Virus record (IMG/VR): IMGVR_UViG_3300020583_000224
Span: 1 to 64,000 of that record
Reading direction: 5' to 3' (one strand)
DNA from: a virus
Length of the DNA stretch: 64,000 nucleotides
The position numbers and the translations under genes are program-made. Below are positions 8,480-16,072 of this stretch, piece after piece. The stretch's first letter is position 1; each line of letters opens with the position of its first letter. The notes under the pieces are model-generated. The model did no database searches. It was given only the letters and a program-made list of their open reading frames with translations, and was not told the DNA's origin.

Positions 8480-9456
8480 TGACGGTCGCCGAGCGCAGGC
8501 GCAAGACACTGATCGGTGCGGGTATCACGGTGTTCGCGGTGGCGCTACTCGGCCTCGTCGTGTTCCTGATCCTCGTGCTGTCTCATGCGTCGTCGCAGAT
8601 CGCGGTGCTGAACAGCGGCCGGGCGACGGATGACGCGCAGATCAGCGGGCTCGCCGGGGCAGTCAACTCGGCGCGGGCGCAGATCAAATCCTTGGGTGCG
8701 ACACCGGTCGTGCCCCCCGCGACCGAGATCATGAAGACGGTGCAGGTGCCAGGCCCGACCGGGCCCGCCGGCGCGCCGGGTGCGACCGGCCCGGGCCCCG
8801 CAGACTCCCAGGTCGCCAGCGCCGTATCCGCATACCTCGCGGCGCATCCGGTGCCGGGCGTCTCCAGCCAGCAGGTCGCGACCGCAGTGGACGCCTACTT
8901 CGCCGCGACCCCGGCGCCGTCCGGCCCGCAAGGCCCGGGGCCGTCGCAGCAGCAGATCGCCGACGCTGTCGCCTCGTACATGGCCGCGAACCCCGCGCCG
9001 TCAGGGCCGGCCGGCCCGGCGGGCAGTCCGGGAGCCGGCGCCACTGGGCCGCAAGGCCCCGCCGGCAGCCCGGGACAGAACGGCGCCCCGGGGAGCCCGC
9101 CTGCGGGCTGGTCCTGGACGGACCCCTCCGGCAACACGTACACGTGCGCCGATGACGGCCAGACGCCCGCCCCGCACTACACGTGCAGCCTCGCGACGGG
9201 CACCGCGACAGCTTCATCGACCGCGACAGCGTCCGCATCGCCGAGCGGCACGAGCCCCACGGGCGGCAGCGTCGGCGCGGCGCTCATCACCACGCCCACC
9301 CCGGCGGCGAAGACGGCGACGGCCACGGCGCCCGGTGCGACACCGCCCGCATCCACACCCGCCGCACCCGCGCCGGGCAAGACGGGTTCGACGACCCGCG
9401 GGCTGCTGCTCCTCGGCTTGCCGCTCTTGCGCCGCGACGACCTATTCGGAGGCTAA
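8479..9456 (+). CDS. membrane-anchored collagen-like protein
   Basis: A 325-residue protein with an N-terminal signal-anchor (about residues 12-37), a spacer helix, and two collagen-like Gly-X-Y stretches (GPTGPAGAPGATGPGP near 90 and GPAGPAGSPGAGATGPQG near 175). A Cys-containing segment (WTDPSGNTYTCADDG) and a long Thr/Ala/Ser/Pro-rich C-terminal tail follow. It sits between the holin candidates and the lysin, so it may span the peptidoglycan layer during lysis, or it may be a virion component. Collagen-like repeats also occur in phage fibres. Confidence 0.55.
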   Translation: MTVAERRRKTLIGAGITVFAVALLGLVVFLILVLSHASSQIAVLNSGRATDDAQISGLAGAVNSARAQIKSLGATPVVPPATEIMKTVQVPGPTGPAGAPGATGPGPADSQVASAVSAYLAAHPVPGVSSQQVATAVDAYFAATPAPSGPQGPGPSQQQIADAVASYMAANPAPSGPAGPAGSPGAGATGPQGPAGSPGQNGAPGSPPAGWSWTDPSGNTYTCADDGQTPAPHYTCSLATGTATASSTATASASPSGTSPTGGSVGAALITTPTPAAKTATATAPGATPPASTPAAPAPGKTGSTTRGLLLLGLPLLRRDDLFGG

Positions 9457-9458
9457 CT

Positions 9459-10343
9459 GTGAGCGACCTGACCGGCTTCGACTCCGCCTACCCGCCATCG
9501 AACCCACCGCACGACCAGGTGGTGTTCGGCTACCTCGGCGGCGACACCCCGCACGTGTGGACCCCCGCCGAATGGGCCGCGCAGAAAGCCCGCTACCGGG
9601 TCGGCATCTGGACCCGCTCCAACCCCGTCGGCGCCGCGCAAGGCAAGAGCGAAGGCGAAGCCGCAGTCGCCGCATGGCGCGCACTCGGAGCCCCCGCCGG
9701 AACCCTGCTCGTCCTCGACTACGAAACCGCGATCAACAGCGCCTACCTGGCCGCATTCGACACCGCGGCCGTCGCAGGCGGCTGCAAGGTCGCCGTGTAC
9801 GGCTCCACCTCGACCGTGTACCGGAACCCGAAGCCGTCCGGCGGCTACTTCCCGGCCGACATCACCAACACCCCACACCTCGTCCCCGGCACGCTCATCA
9901 CCCAGTACGAGTTCGAATCCGGCTGGGACGACGACGAGGTCGCCGCAGGCGCGACAAGCATGCTCTGGGACACCCAACCCGCCCAAGGAGGCAGCACCAT
10001 GACCGTCAACTGGAACGACACCATCGAAGGCATCGGCGGACGACCCAAGGGCAACCAGGTCAACTACATGCTCACCGACCTGTCGCGCTTCAGGGACGCA
10101 CTGTTCGGCGACAAGACCGTTCAGATACCCGCCGGATCCCCGCTCGCCCAGCTGCTGACGTTCCTCGAAGGCGCCACCAGCGAACTTGCCGAGGTCCAGC
10201 AGATCGTCGGCAGCGTCGAGAAGCTCAGCGCCCCGACCGTTGATGCCGCAGCGCTCGCGGCCGCGCTCGCCGGGAACGCCTCGTTCGTCGATGCGATCGC
10301 CGCGGCCGTCGTCGCGAAGATCGGCGCCGACCTCAAGGGCTGA
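9459..10343 (+). CDS. DUF1906 glycoside-hydrolase-like protein, probable endolysin
   Basis: A 294-residue protein. Residues 1-190 match the TIM-barrel DUF1906/Rv2525c-like glycoside hydrolase family related to GH25: GFDSAYPPS at the start, VVFGYLGGDTPHVWTPAEW, and LLVLDYETA carrying the acidic pair expected at the active site. The C-terminal 100 residues are helical and probably bind the wall or oligomerise. GGAGG precedes the GTG at 9459. It is the last gene before a strong terminator and follows holin candidates, so a peptidoglycan-degrading lysin is the best reading; no other lysin is visible in the window. Confidence 0.6.
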   Translation: MSDLTGFDSAYPPSNPPHDQVVFGYLGGDTPHVWTPAEWAAQKARYRVGIWTRSNPVGAAQGKSEGEAAVAAWRALGAPAGTLLVLDYETAINSAYLAAFDTAAVAGGCKVAVYGSTSTVYRNPKPSGGYFPADITNTPHLVPGTLITQYEFESGWDDDEVAAGATSMLWDTQPAQGGSTMTVNWNDTIEGIGGRPKGNQVNYMLTDLSRFRDALFGDKTVQIPAGSPLAQLLTFLEGATSELAEVQQIVGSVEKLSAPTVDAAALAAALAGNASFVDAIAAAVVAKIGADLKG

Positions 10344-10376
10344 CGTCCCGCTGCCCATGTAGCCTCACGGCATCGC

Positions 10377-10423
10377 GCCTGCTTTCTCTCGGTCTCAGGA
10401 TCGAGAGAAAGCAGGCGGCTTTT
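10377..10423 (+). terminator. intrinsic terminator after the lysis genes
   Basis: A perfect 15-bp stem (10377-10391 with 10402-10416), a 10-nt loop, then GGCTTTT. It closes the late tail/lysis operon and isolates the integrase gene from late transcription. Confidence 0.85.
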
Positions 10424-10523
10424 CGTCGTTTCCACAACGATGCGCCCCGATCTCCATGCCGCAGCCGTACAAGGTCAGTACGCTGCACCTACCTACCAAC
10501 CACCACCTGACCGGGGCGAACTG

Positions 10524-11954
10524 ATGGCCTACCCGCAGAAATTCGGCAAAGTCTGGTACGTCTACGTCAACCTCCCCGGACGCACGACCCCGAAGTGCAT
10601 CTCCCGAGACCCGGAGACGGGCACCCAGTGGACGACGAAAACCGCCGCACGCGAGTGGGGCCGGGAGTACGAGGCGAAGGCGAAGAAACCACAGTGGGTC
10701 GATCCGGAGCGCGGCCTGACCACCTGGGACCAACTGTGGGAGAAGTGGAACCCGCACGGCGAGGGCGACCTCGTCACGTCCGTCGATGACCGCACCGCCG
10801 ATGACTACACCGACCTGTACGAGTGCCACATCAGCCCGCGCTACGGCGGAAAGCCGATCGGGGAGACGCTGTCCACGGAGGTCGACGGCTGGCTGGCCAA
10901 AATGCGCGCCGGCACAGTGGAGACCGGACGCAAGGACCGGCGGCGTACCTACAAGTACTCGCCGCGCACCACGAACGCGATCCGGACGCTGATGAACACG
11001 ATGCTCACGGACGCTGTGGAAGCCCAACTGCTCAAGACCAACCCGCTCTACACCCAGCGCAACCGGGGCACGCGCGGCAAGCGCGTGGACCGCGTGCAGC
11101 CGGAGGTGCGGCCCAAGCTCGGCGTGACCCCGGAGCAGGCGCTGGCCGCGGCCGTGAACATCCACCACGTCGTCGGGCCGGGCACGGTCGCCGGGATGGG
11201 CGCGTTCCTGCGCGTTCTGACGGCGGGCTGGTCCGGGGCGAGGCCGGGGGAGACCGCAGCGCTCGACGCGGGCGACTGCCGGGTCGCGACGACACTGCCG
11301 ACACTGTGCGTCGATGACGAGGCGGGCAACCTGGAAGAGCGCACCGGGCAGGTGCCGCGGCTGAAGAACCCCAAGTCCGGCAAGGGCCGGGACCTGGTCA
11401 TCCCGCAGGGCCTCGCGGCGCTGCTGCTCGCCTGGATCGAATACCTAGACGGGCAGCCGAAGTATCCGGACGGCATCATGTTCCCGGACCATGAGGGCGA
11501 GCGGTGGAAGCGGCGGTATTGGAGCCGCCGGTGGAACAAGGCGGCTGAGGGCGGGATGCTGGCGCTGCGCGGCTCGAACCAGTGGGTGGTCGCTGGCGAG
11601 TACGTGCTCGAACGGGCGCAGCCGGGGCTCGAGTTCAAGGGGCTGCGGCGCGGCTGGAACGTGTGGGCCACGGAGCGGCAGATCCCGGAGATCGCGCGCG
11701 TGCACCAGCTCGGGCATGCGATGAACGACGAGATGCAGGCGACCTACTCGCAGATGTCCGCCGTCCTCGAGGCGCAGATGCGTTCGGCGTTCCAGGACGC
11801 GTGGACGGAGGCGTTCCGCGGCTATGCGGGGATTGCGGCGCTTGGGATCGTCGCGCAGTTCTCTCGGGGCGCCGCGGGCGACACGGTCCGGGGGGTGCTT
11901 CCGATGCAGCTCCGGGCGCTGCCGGGGTCATGGCCGTTCATAGGGATTTCATAG
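10524..11954 (+). CDS. int: tyrosine-type integrase
   Basis: A 476-residue site-specific recombinase. It has an N-terminal arm-binding region (KFGKVWYVYVNLPG), a SAM-like core-binding domain (about 65-180) and a C-terminal catalytic domain with R240 (GARPGE), K372-x-x-R375 (FKGLRRGW, where most family members have HxxR), H398 (QLGHAM) and the nucleophile Y408 (ATYSQM). It joins attP to the bacterial attB and, with an excisionase, reverses this. ATG 10524 follows GGGGCGA. The gene ends about 115 bp before a tRNA-Pro fragment that is the likely attP core. The long C-terminal tail after Y408 (68 residues) is unusual for small integrases but common in actinobacterial ones. Confidence 0.9.
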   Translation: MAYPQKFGKVWYVYVNLPGRTTPKCISRDPETGTQWTTKTAAREWGREYEAKAKKPQWVDPERGLTTWDQLWEKWNPHGEGDLVTSVDDRTADDYTDLYECHISPRYGGKPIGETLSTEVDGWLAKMRAGTVETGRKDRRRTYKYSPRTTNAIRTLMNTMLTDAVEAQLLKTNPLYTQRNRGTRGKRVDRVQPEVRPKLGVTPEQALAAAVNIHHVVGPGTVAGMGAFLRVLTAGWSGARPGETAALDAGDCRVATTLPTLCVDDEAGNLEERTGQVPRLKNPKSGKGRDLVIPQGLAALLLAWIEYLDGQPKYPDGIMFPDHEGERWKRRYWSRRWNKAAEGGMLALRGSNQWVVAGEYVLERAQPGLEFKGLRRGWNVWATERQIPEIARVHQLGHAMNDEMQATYSQMSAVLEAQMRSAFQDAWTEAFRGYAGIAALGIVAQFSRGAAGDTVRGVLPMQLRALPGSWPFIGIS

Positions 11955-12069
11955 GTCAGCGATTCGAAGACCAGGGAACACCGGGGTCGACGGTGGAAAA
12001 CCGTGGAAGACTATGAAGCTGCCACCGTGCGGTTTCCCGGAAAGCCGCAGGTCATGGCCTATGCTATGG

Positions 12070-12117
12070 CCTGACTGGGGGTCAGGGGGTCGTCGGTTCA
12101 AGTCCGTCCAGCCCGAC
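12070..12117 (+). other. attP: attP core: 3' part of tRNA-Pro(GGG)
   Basis: The sequence folds as the anticodon arm to 3' end of a tRNA. The anticodon stem is CCTGA/TCAGG (12070-12074, 12082-12086) with loop CTGGGGG, giving anticodon GGG (proline). A variable loop GGGTC follows, then a T arm with loop TTCAAGT, an acceptor 3' strand CAGCCCG (12109-12115) and a discriminator A. No D arm or 5' acceptor strand lies upstream, so it is not a functional tRNA gene. Being just downstream of the integrase, it is the expected attP core that restores the host tRNA-Pro gene on integration. Confidence 0.75.
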
Positions 12118-12164
12118 GGCGAATGGCGAGAGATCGCCGGTCGTAGCTGCAGGTCAGAGGGTCG

Positions 12165-12205
12165 GGGCGCCCCACCGGTTAAATCCGGTGGGGCGCCCTG
12201 TTTTT
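12165..12205 (+). terminator. strong intrinsic terminator downstream of attP
   Basis: A perfect 14-bp GC-rich stem (12165-12178 with 12185-12198), a TTAAAT loop and a TGTTTTT tail. It stops transcription from int or, after integration, from the neighbouring tRNA into the convergent reverse-strand lysogeny genes. Confidence 0.85.
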
Positions 12206-12257
12206 CGCCCGGTCCGCCGTTCATAGGATTCTCCTAGATCAGATCCAACAGGCGCGA

Positions 12258-12968
12258 CTACTCGGGCTCGGAACCTGTGGGCGGGAGATCGGTCACCAGG
12301 CGCAGCGGGACGTACCGGCTCTGCCCGCTGCGGCGCATTTGGCGCGCGTCGAGTTCGGTGAGGAACGCGTCCGAGAGCCTGGCGATCTGCGCGGTGTCGG
12401 AGCCGAGGAGTTCGTCGATCTGCTCGTCCTGCGCGGCCATGGTCTTATGGGCGGCGCGTATCCCGGCGGTGAATGCGGCCCGGACGTCGCGTTCGTACAC
12501 GGCGCGTTCCTCCTGCCGGGCGGCGGCGACTGCGGCGCGCTGGCGGGTGAGGCTGTCGGCGGCGTTGGCCATGTGGATGGCGAGCGCTTCGGGGATGATG
12601 AGACCGAACGCTGCTGTAATGGGGGCGGCCTGCAACTGTCCGGCGCCGATCAGGGCGGTGAGCATGATTGCGACAGCGGCGAGGGCGATGGCTGCCGTGA
12701 GGCATCTGCCGGGTGTCAGGGTGCAGCCGAACAGGCGCGCGGCGAGGATCGGGACGCCGAGGCAGCCGGTTCCGATGAGCCAGCATTCGATGAGGGTGAA
12801 ACTCATGATGCTGAGGGGGGCGCCGTGGGTGTAGAGGACGAGGGTCGCGACCGCGGCTATCCATAGGGCGATTCCGAACATCCCGGCGTGGCGCGGCTCG
12901 ATACTGAGATACCAGGCCGCGACGCCGCGCTGGTCCGCTCGGTCGGCGCCCTCATCGGTGACAGTCAT
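12258..12968 (-). CDS. membrane protein of the lysogeny region
   Basis: A 236-residue protein with about four hydrophobic helices (residues 30-135) and a cytoplasmic coiled-coil C-terminal half. It lies directly downstream of the immunity repressor on the same strand and beside attP, so it is probably expressed from the prophage. Lysogenically expressed membrane proteins in this position often mediate superinfection exclusion, but no family was recognised. The ATG is preceded by GGGAG and by a stem-loop at 12985-13011. Confidence 0.6.
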   Translation of the reverse strand: MTVTDEGADRADQRGVAAWYLSIEPRHAGMFGIALWIAAVATLVLYTHGAPLSIMSFTLIECWLIGTGCLGVPILAARLFGCTLTPGRCLTAAIALAAVAIMLTALIGAGQLQAAPITAAFGLIIPEALAIHMANAADSLTRQRAAVAAARQEERAVYERDVRAAFTAGIRAAHKTMAAQDEQIDELLGSDTAQIARLSDAFLTELDARQMRRSGQSRYVPLRLVTDLPPTGSEPE

Positions 12969-12984
12969 CGAACATACTCCCCAA

Positions 12985-13011
12985 GGCGTGCGCGGGTAGC
13001 CCGCGCACGCC
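12985..13011 (-). promoter_or_regulatory. perfect hairpin in the leader of the membrane gene
   Basis: A perfect 12-bp GC stem (12985-12996 with 13000-13011) and a 3-nt loop, lying 17 nt before the start codon of the reverse-strand membrane gene. No T tract follows. It may attenuate readthrough from the repressor gene or limit ribosome access. Confidence 0.5.
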
Positions 13012-13106
13012 CCGAAATGCCCACCGCGCGCCGGGCGCTGTACCCCGAAGAGTAGCGCCAGACCAGGGAAAAGGAGACAGGTTCACTCCAATGAGGGAGC
13101 GCGTGA

Positions 13107-13721
13107 TTACGATGCGCTCTGTGCGCCGTTCGTTCTGCCGTTACCCGTGCGCCGCCGTGTCGTCGTTTCGCGGTCGCGCTGGGCCCACTCGCGGATCTCG
13201 CGGAGCAGGCCCTGCTCGAACGCTGCGACCTCCTCAGGGGTCATACCCTCGGTGAGTTCGCGCGCTTCGACGATGGCTTGTTCGAGGGCGTCGTGGGTGA
13301 AGCCTCCGGGTCCGGTGACGGATTCGATGTAGTCGGCGTCCTTGTCGTGTCCGGCTGCTCGCAGGAGCGCGGGTGCGGGGATGTCTTCTGCGGCGGCGAT
13401 GTAGGCGACGGTCTCGGGGTCTGGGTGGGTGTCGAGGGTGTCGGCGAGGGTGTGGTGTCCTGCCGCGCGCAGGGCCTCGAGTGGGTCGCGGCCGAGGATG
13501 CGGGCGATGACGACGGCGTTGGTGGGGTCTGCGGCGTTGTCTCCGGCGAGCCATTTGCTGACGGCGGTTTTTTCGAAGCGGGCGCCGGCGCGGTTGCCGA
13601 GTTCGACGAGCATCTTGATTTCCATGCCGCGCTCGGTGAGGGCGGAGCGTAGCCAGTTGCCCCAGTGTTGGGCGGTGCGGGCGAGTTCTGCCCGCCGTTG
13701 TTCGCGTGGTGGTCGGGACAT
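13107..13721 (-). CDS. HTH immunity repressor
   Basis: A 204-residue protein with an N-terminal XRE-type helix-turn-helix (about residues 30-75: ELGNRAGARFEKTAVSKWLAGDN), a helical middle (80-150) and a basic tail. It is transcribed away from the early genes across a divergent operator region. AAGGA precedes the ATG. A TATGAT -10 element on the reverse strand (13787-13792) and operator O1 overlap its transcription start, consistent with autoregulation. It would hold the early + strand promoter off in lysogens. No S24 peptidase or catalytic Ser/Lys pair is visible, so induction must work differently from LexA-type repressors. Confidence 0.7.
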   Translation of the reverse strand: MSRPPREQRRAELARTAQHWGNWLRSALTERGMEIKMLVELGNRAGARFEKTAVSKWLAGDNAADPTNAVVIARILGRDPLEALRAAGHHTLADTLDTHPDPETVAYIAAAEDIPAPALLRAAGHDKDADYIESVTGPGGFTHDALEQAIVEARELTEGMTPEEVAAFEQGLLREIREWAQRDRETTTRRRTGNGRTNGAQSAS

Positions 13722-13768
13722 GGTTCCTTCTTGGTGTGTCAGTGCGTGGGGGTGGTCGAGCCAAGAGG

Positions 13769-13784
13769 GTTGAATTTCTTCAAC
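13769..13784. promoter_or_regulatory. operator O1 (GTTGA-N6-TCAAC) at the repressor promoter
   Basis: A perfect inverted repeat GTTGAA-TTTC-TTCAAC. It overlaps the expected start site downstream of the reverse-strand -10 TATGAT (13787-13792), so binding would autoregulate the repressor. The same half-sites and spacing recur at 13954 and 13991. Confidence 0.7.
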
Positions 13785-13953
13785 TCATCATAGGGGATGG
13801 CCAGGCCGGACGTATGCACGTACCGCACTTGGAGTGAAGCAGGCAGCCAGGGCGCCCGCCAGGGGCGCATGCCGCATCTACCCGTGCGCCCCCGCCAGCC
13901 ATGCGCCCGTTTCCCGTACGGTCGCGTCCGTAGCGCAATCGTGACCTGGGCGA

Positions 13954-14006
13954 GTTGAATCGAGTCAACTCAACGGATAGTGTGTGTTGTGTTGAATCAA
14001 CTCAAC
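13954..14006 (+). promoter_or_regulatory. early promoter with operators O2 and O3
   Basis: Two further GTTGA-N6-TCAAC sites: O2 at 13954-13969 (extended to GAGTTGA/TCAACTC) and O3 at 13991-14006. Between them lies a candidate promoter with -35 TTGAAT (13955-13960, inside O2), a 17-bp spacer and -10 TAGTGT (13978-13983); O3 falls at the start-site region. This is the expected layout of a repressor-controlled early promoter driving the Cro-like gene at 14031. Confidence 0.7.
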
Positions 14007-14030
14007 CCCGAGCGTAAGGGAAACCCTCCC

Positions 14031-14399
14031 GTGAGCAGCCGAAAGCAGGGCACGACCGACGCGCATCGCGGCGGCCGACGCCCCCGCGTCCCCGACTGGG
14101 AGCCCACCCGACCGCCCCTGACCCGCGTCACCTACATCCCCCGGGACGGTTGGCTCGAGATCCTCGCCGGCGAGAACCCGGCACTGCTCCGCGGCGACAA
14201 GCCCATGGCCACCGTCATCAGCCAGGCCGCCGGACTCGACCGCACCACCCTCACCAGGATCATCAACGGCCAGGGCACGCTCACCCCGCAGATCGTGGAC
14301 GCGCTCACCCGCTTCCTCGAGGTCTACCGCGGCTACAGCGAAGCCGAGGCGCGCGAGGCCCTGTTCGAGCGCGTCACGACCGAGGTGGTCTCGGCATGA
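14031..14399 (+). CDS. Cro-like HTH protein, first early gene
   Basis: A 122-residue protein with an XRE-type HTH at about residues 60-105 (MATVISQAAGLDRTTLTRII) preceded by a basic, disordered N-terminus. It is the first gene read from the operator region, divergent from the repressor, which is the Cro position. GTG 14031 was chosen because in-frame upstream codons run through O3. It overlaps the next gene by ATGA. Confidence 0.6.
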   Translation: MSSRKQGTTDAHRGGRRPRVPDWEPTRPPLTRVTYIPRDGWLEILAGENPALLRGDKPMATVISQAAGLDRTTLTRIINGQGTLTPQIVDALTRFLEVYRGYSEAEAREALFERVTTEVVSA

Positions 14400-14710
14400 G
14401 CCCGGAAGAGATCGAGACCATCGCACTCATCGTGCGGGAAGTCGTCCAGGCCTCGAAGAGCGACCTGCCGACGGACCTCAGGCTCTACACCGCCGCGGAA
14501 GCTAGCGAGATGACCGGGCTGCCCGAGTCCTGGTTCGAGGCGAAGTCGTCCTCCGGCCACATCCCCTCGCGCAAGCCGGGCGAGAAGTACCGCCGCTACT
14601 CGCGCGCCGACATCGAAGCGGTCATCGAGTGCTGCGAGGTCAAGCCCACGTCGGGCCCGTACCTCAAGGCGTTCCGCGAGCGGGAGAAGCGCCTGGCGCA
14701 GGCGGCCTGA
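14396..14710 (+). CDS. excisionase/MerR-type DNA-binding protein
   Basis: A 104-residue protein with a winged HTH of the excisionase kind (about residues 30-75: LYTAAEASEMTGLPESWFEA, then KYRRYSRADIEAVI). Being the second early gene near int and attP, it is the leading candidate for the recombination directionality factor of the tyrosine integrase. It is coupled to the Cro-like gene by ATGA. Confidence 0.55.
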   Translation: MSPEEIETIALIVREVVQASKSDLPTDLRLYTAAEASEMTGLPESWFEAKSSSGHIPSRKPGEKYRRYSRADIEAVIECCEVKPTSGPYLKAFREREKRLAQAA

Positions 14711-14723
14711 GGCGAAAAAGAAC

Positions 14724-14759
14724 GCCGCCCGCCCCGGAGGCACCCGGGAACTGGGCGGC
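14724..14759 (+). promoter_or_regulatory. stem-loop between early genes
   Basis: GCCGCCC (14724-14730) pairs with GGGCGGC (14753-14759), with a further CCGG/CCGG pairing in the loop. It lies after the excisionase-like gene and before AAAGG of the next gene. It may act as a processing or partial termination signal; no T tract is present. Confidence 0.35.
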
Positions 14760-14802
14760 AGATCGACCACTAGATCCAACTGAAACGAGAAAGGTGGTCG
14801 CG

Positions 14803-15207
14803 GTGTTAACCGTAACCGCAGATCCGAGCACCGGCAAGTCAGGGTCCGTCCGTACCCGCGCCGACCTGGCGGCGATCCTGCCGCCGGACGTGGTCGCTCG
14901 CCTGGACCGTAGCGTCTGGCACGACCTGTCGTTCGTCGCGCCGCTGCGCATCCTGGCCGTGATCGACGATCCGCGCTGGCATGTCGCGGTCAGCCCGATC
15001 AGTATCGACTGGGCGTCGATCTACTCCTGGTCGCGTGCCCGGGGCGAATTGCACACGGTGCGGCTGGCGCTGGAGATCGCGGCGTCGATGTACGGCGACT
15101 CGGGCGCCCGGCCGGATATGTACTGCCTACTCCGCAGGCTGGACGCCGAGCACGGTGCCGCAGTGCTGGACGCACTGCGGCTCGCCGCCGAGGGACTGTC
15201 CTCGTGA
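14803..15207 (+). CDS. conserved early protein, unknown function
   Basis: A 134-residue soluble protein with no recognised motif. GTG 14803 is used because AAAGG (14790-14794) is 8 nt upstream; GTG 14794 is also in frame but overlaps that site. It ends in GTGA with the homing-endonuclease-like gene. Confidence 0.5.
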   Translation: MLTVTADPSTGKSGSVRTRADLAAILPPDVVARLDRSVWHDLSFVAPLRILAVIDDPRWHVAVSPISIDWASIYSWSRARGELHTVRLALEIAASMYGDSGARPDMYCLLRRLDAEHGAAVLDALRLAAEGLSS

Positions 15208-15743
15208 GTGAGAACAGCGCGGAGCAGAAGCCCGTACCCAAGGGCGCCGTCGCAATCCCGGTCGGCAACTACGTCGCTCTCGTGGACGCCACAGACGGCG
15301 AACTCGTTCGTGCTTACCGATGGCGCCCCAAGGACGGCGGCAATATCCATGGCGAAAAGATCTACGCGGTCGCGCACGTAGGTGGCCGTTGCATTTGGAT
15401 GCATCGCCTCATCGCTGGCACCCCGGCCGGGCTTGAGACCGACCACGCTAACGGTGACAGCCTCGACAATCGACGAGGCAATCTGCGCCCTGCGACGCGA
15501 TCTCAGAACCTGGCGAATCGGTCGAAGCCGCGCAGGTCAACACCGTCGTCGTCGTCGTTCAAGGGCGTCTACTGGGACCGCCCATGCCGGAAGTGGCGAA
15601 CCGTAATCAGGATCGAGGGTCGTTCGAAGCACCTCGGCCGCTACGACTCCGAGATTGACGCCGCCCGCGCCTACGACGTTGCCGCCCTGGCCGCATGGGG
15701 CGAGTTCGCTAAGCCCAATTTCCCGAATGAGGTGTCCCCGTGA
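15204..15743 (+). CDS. HNH endonuclease with AP2-like DNA-binding domain
   Basis: A 179-residue protein. The HNH domain is at about residues 65-108 (WMHRLIAG, ETDHANGDSLDNRRGNLR, then SQN). An AP2/ERF-like domain is at about 118-172 (FKGVYWDRPCRKWRTVIRI, then HLGRYDSEIDAARAYD). This is the standard architecture of free-standing HNH-AP2 homing endonucleases, which nick intron-less or unoccupied alleles and spread by repair. It is fully embedded in the early operon with GTGA overlaps at both ends, so it is co-expressed rather than in an intron. Confidence 0.8.
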   Translation: MSENSAEQKPVPKGAVAIPVGNYVALVDATDGELVRAYRWRPKDGGNIHGEKIYAVAHVGGRCIWMHRLIAGTPAGLETDHANGDSLDNRRGNLRPATRSQNLANRSKPRRSTPSSSSFKGVYWDRPCRKWRTVIRIEGRSKHLGRYDSEIDAARAYDVAALAAWGEFAKPNFPNEVSP

Positions 15744-16072
15744 CCGCCGTCGATGAGCGCGCCGCCCCCGTGGTCCCGCTGCACCGCACCCCACGCCGCA
15801 CGTCCCGCCCCGCTCCGATCTCGACGGATCTGCATGTCCGCCTCGTCGCCGAGGTGAACCGCCTGTTGGATGCGACGGACACGACGGAGAAGACGTCGGC
15901 ATACGACGCGCTGGCGTATTTCGCTGGCGCTCTGATCGGCGCGATGCCTCCGGGTGGTAGGCCGCTGTCGAAGCACGCCCTGGTCGACCTGGTGGAGCGT
16001 ACGGCGAACCGTCTGGGCTGCCCGCCTGCCGTGGCGCCCGTTGCGCGTCGCAGGTCCGGTGGTCGCTCATGA
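15740..16072 (+). CDS. small early protein, unknown function
   Basis: A 110-residue protein with basic N- and C-terminal ends around a helical core (TDLHVRLVAEVNRLLDATD, ALVDLVERTANRLGC). No family was recognised. It overlaps its neighbours by GTGA and ATGA. Confidence 0.5.
   Translation: MTAVDERAAPVVPLHRTPRRTSRPAPISTDLHVRLVAEVNRLLDATDTTEKTSAYDALAYFAGALIGAMPPGGRPLSKHALVDLVERTANRLGCPPAVAPVARRRSGGRS

Noticed and set aside
8780-10243. 487-codon + strand frame over the collagen-like and lysin genes
   Set aside because: Arg/Pro-rich shadow frame; it crosses the junction of two genes with good ribosome sites.
12070-12117. Functional phage tRNA-Pro gene
   Set aside because: Only the anticodon arm to 3' end is present; there is no D arm or 5' acceptor strand, so it is an attachment-site fragment.
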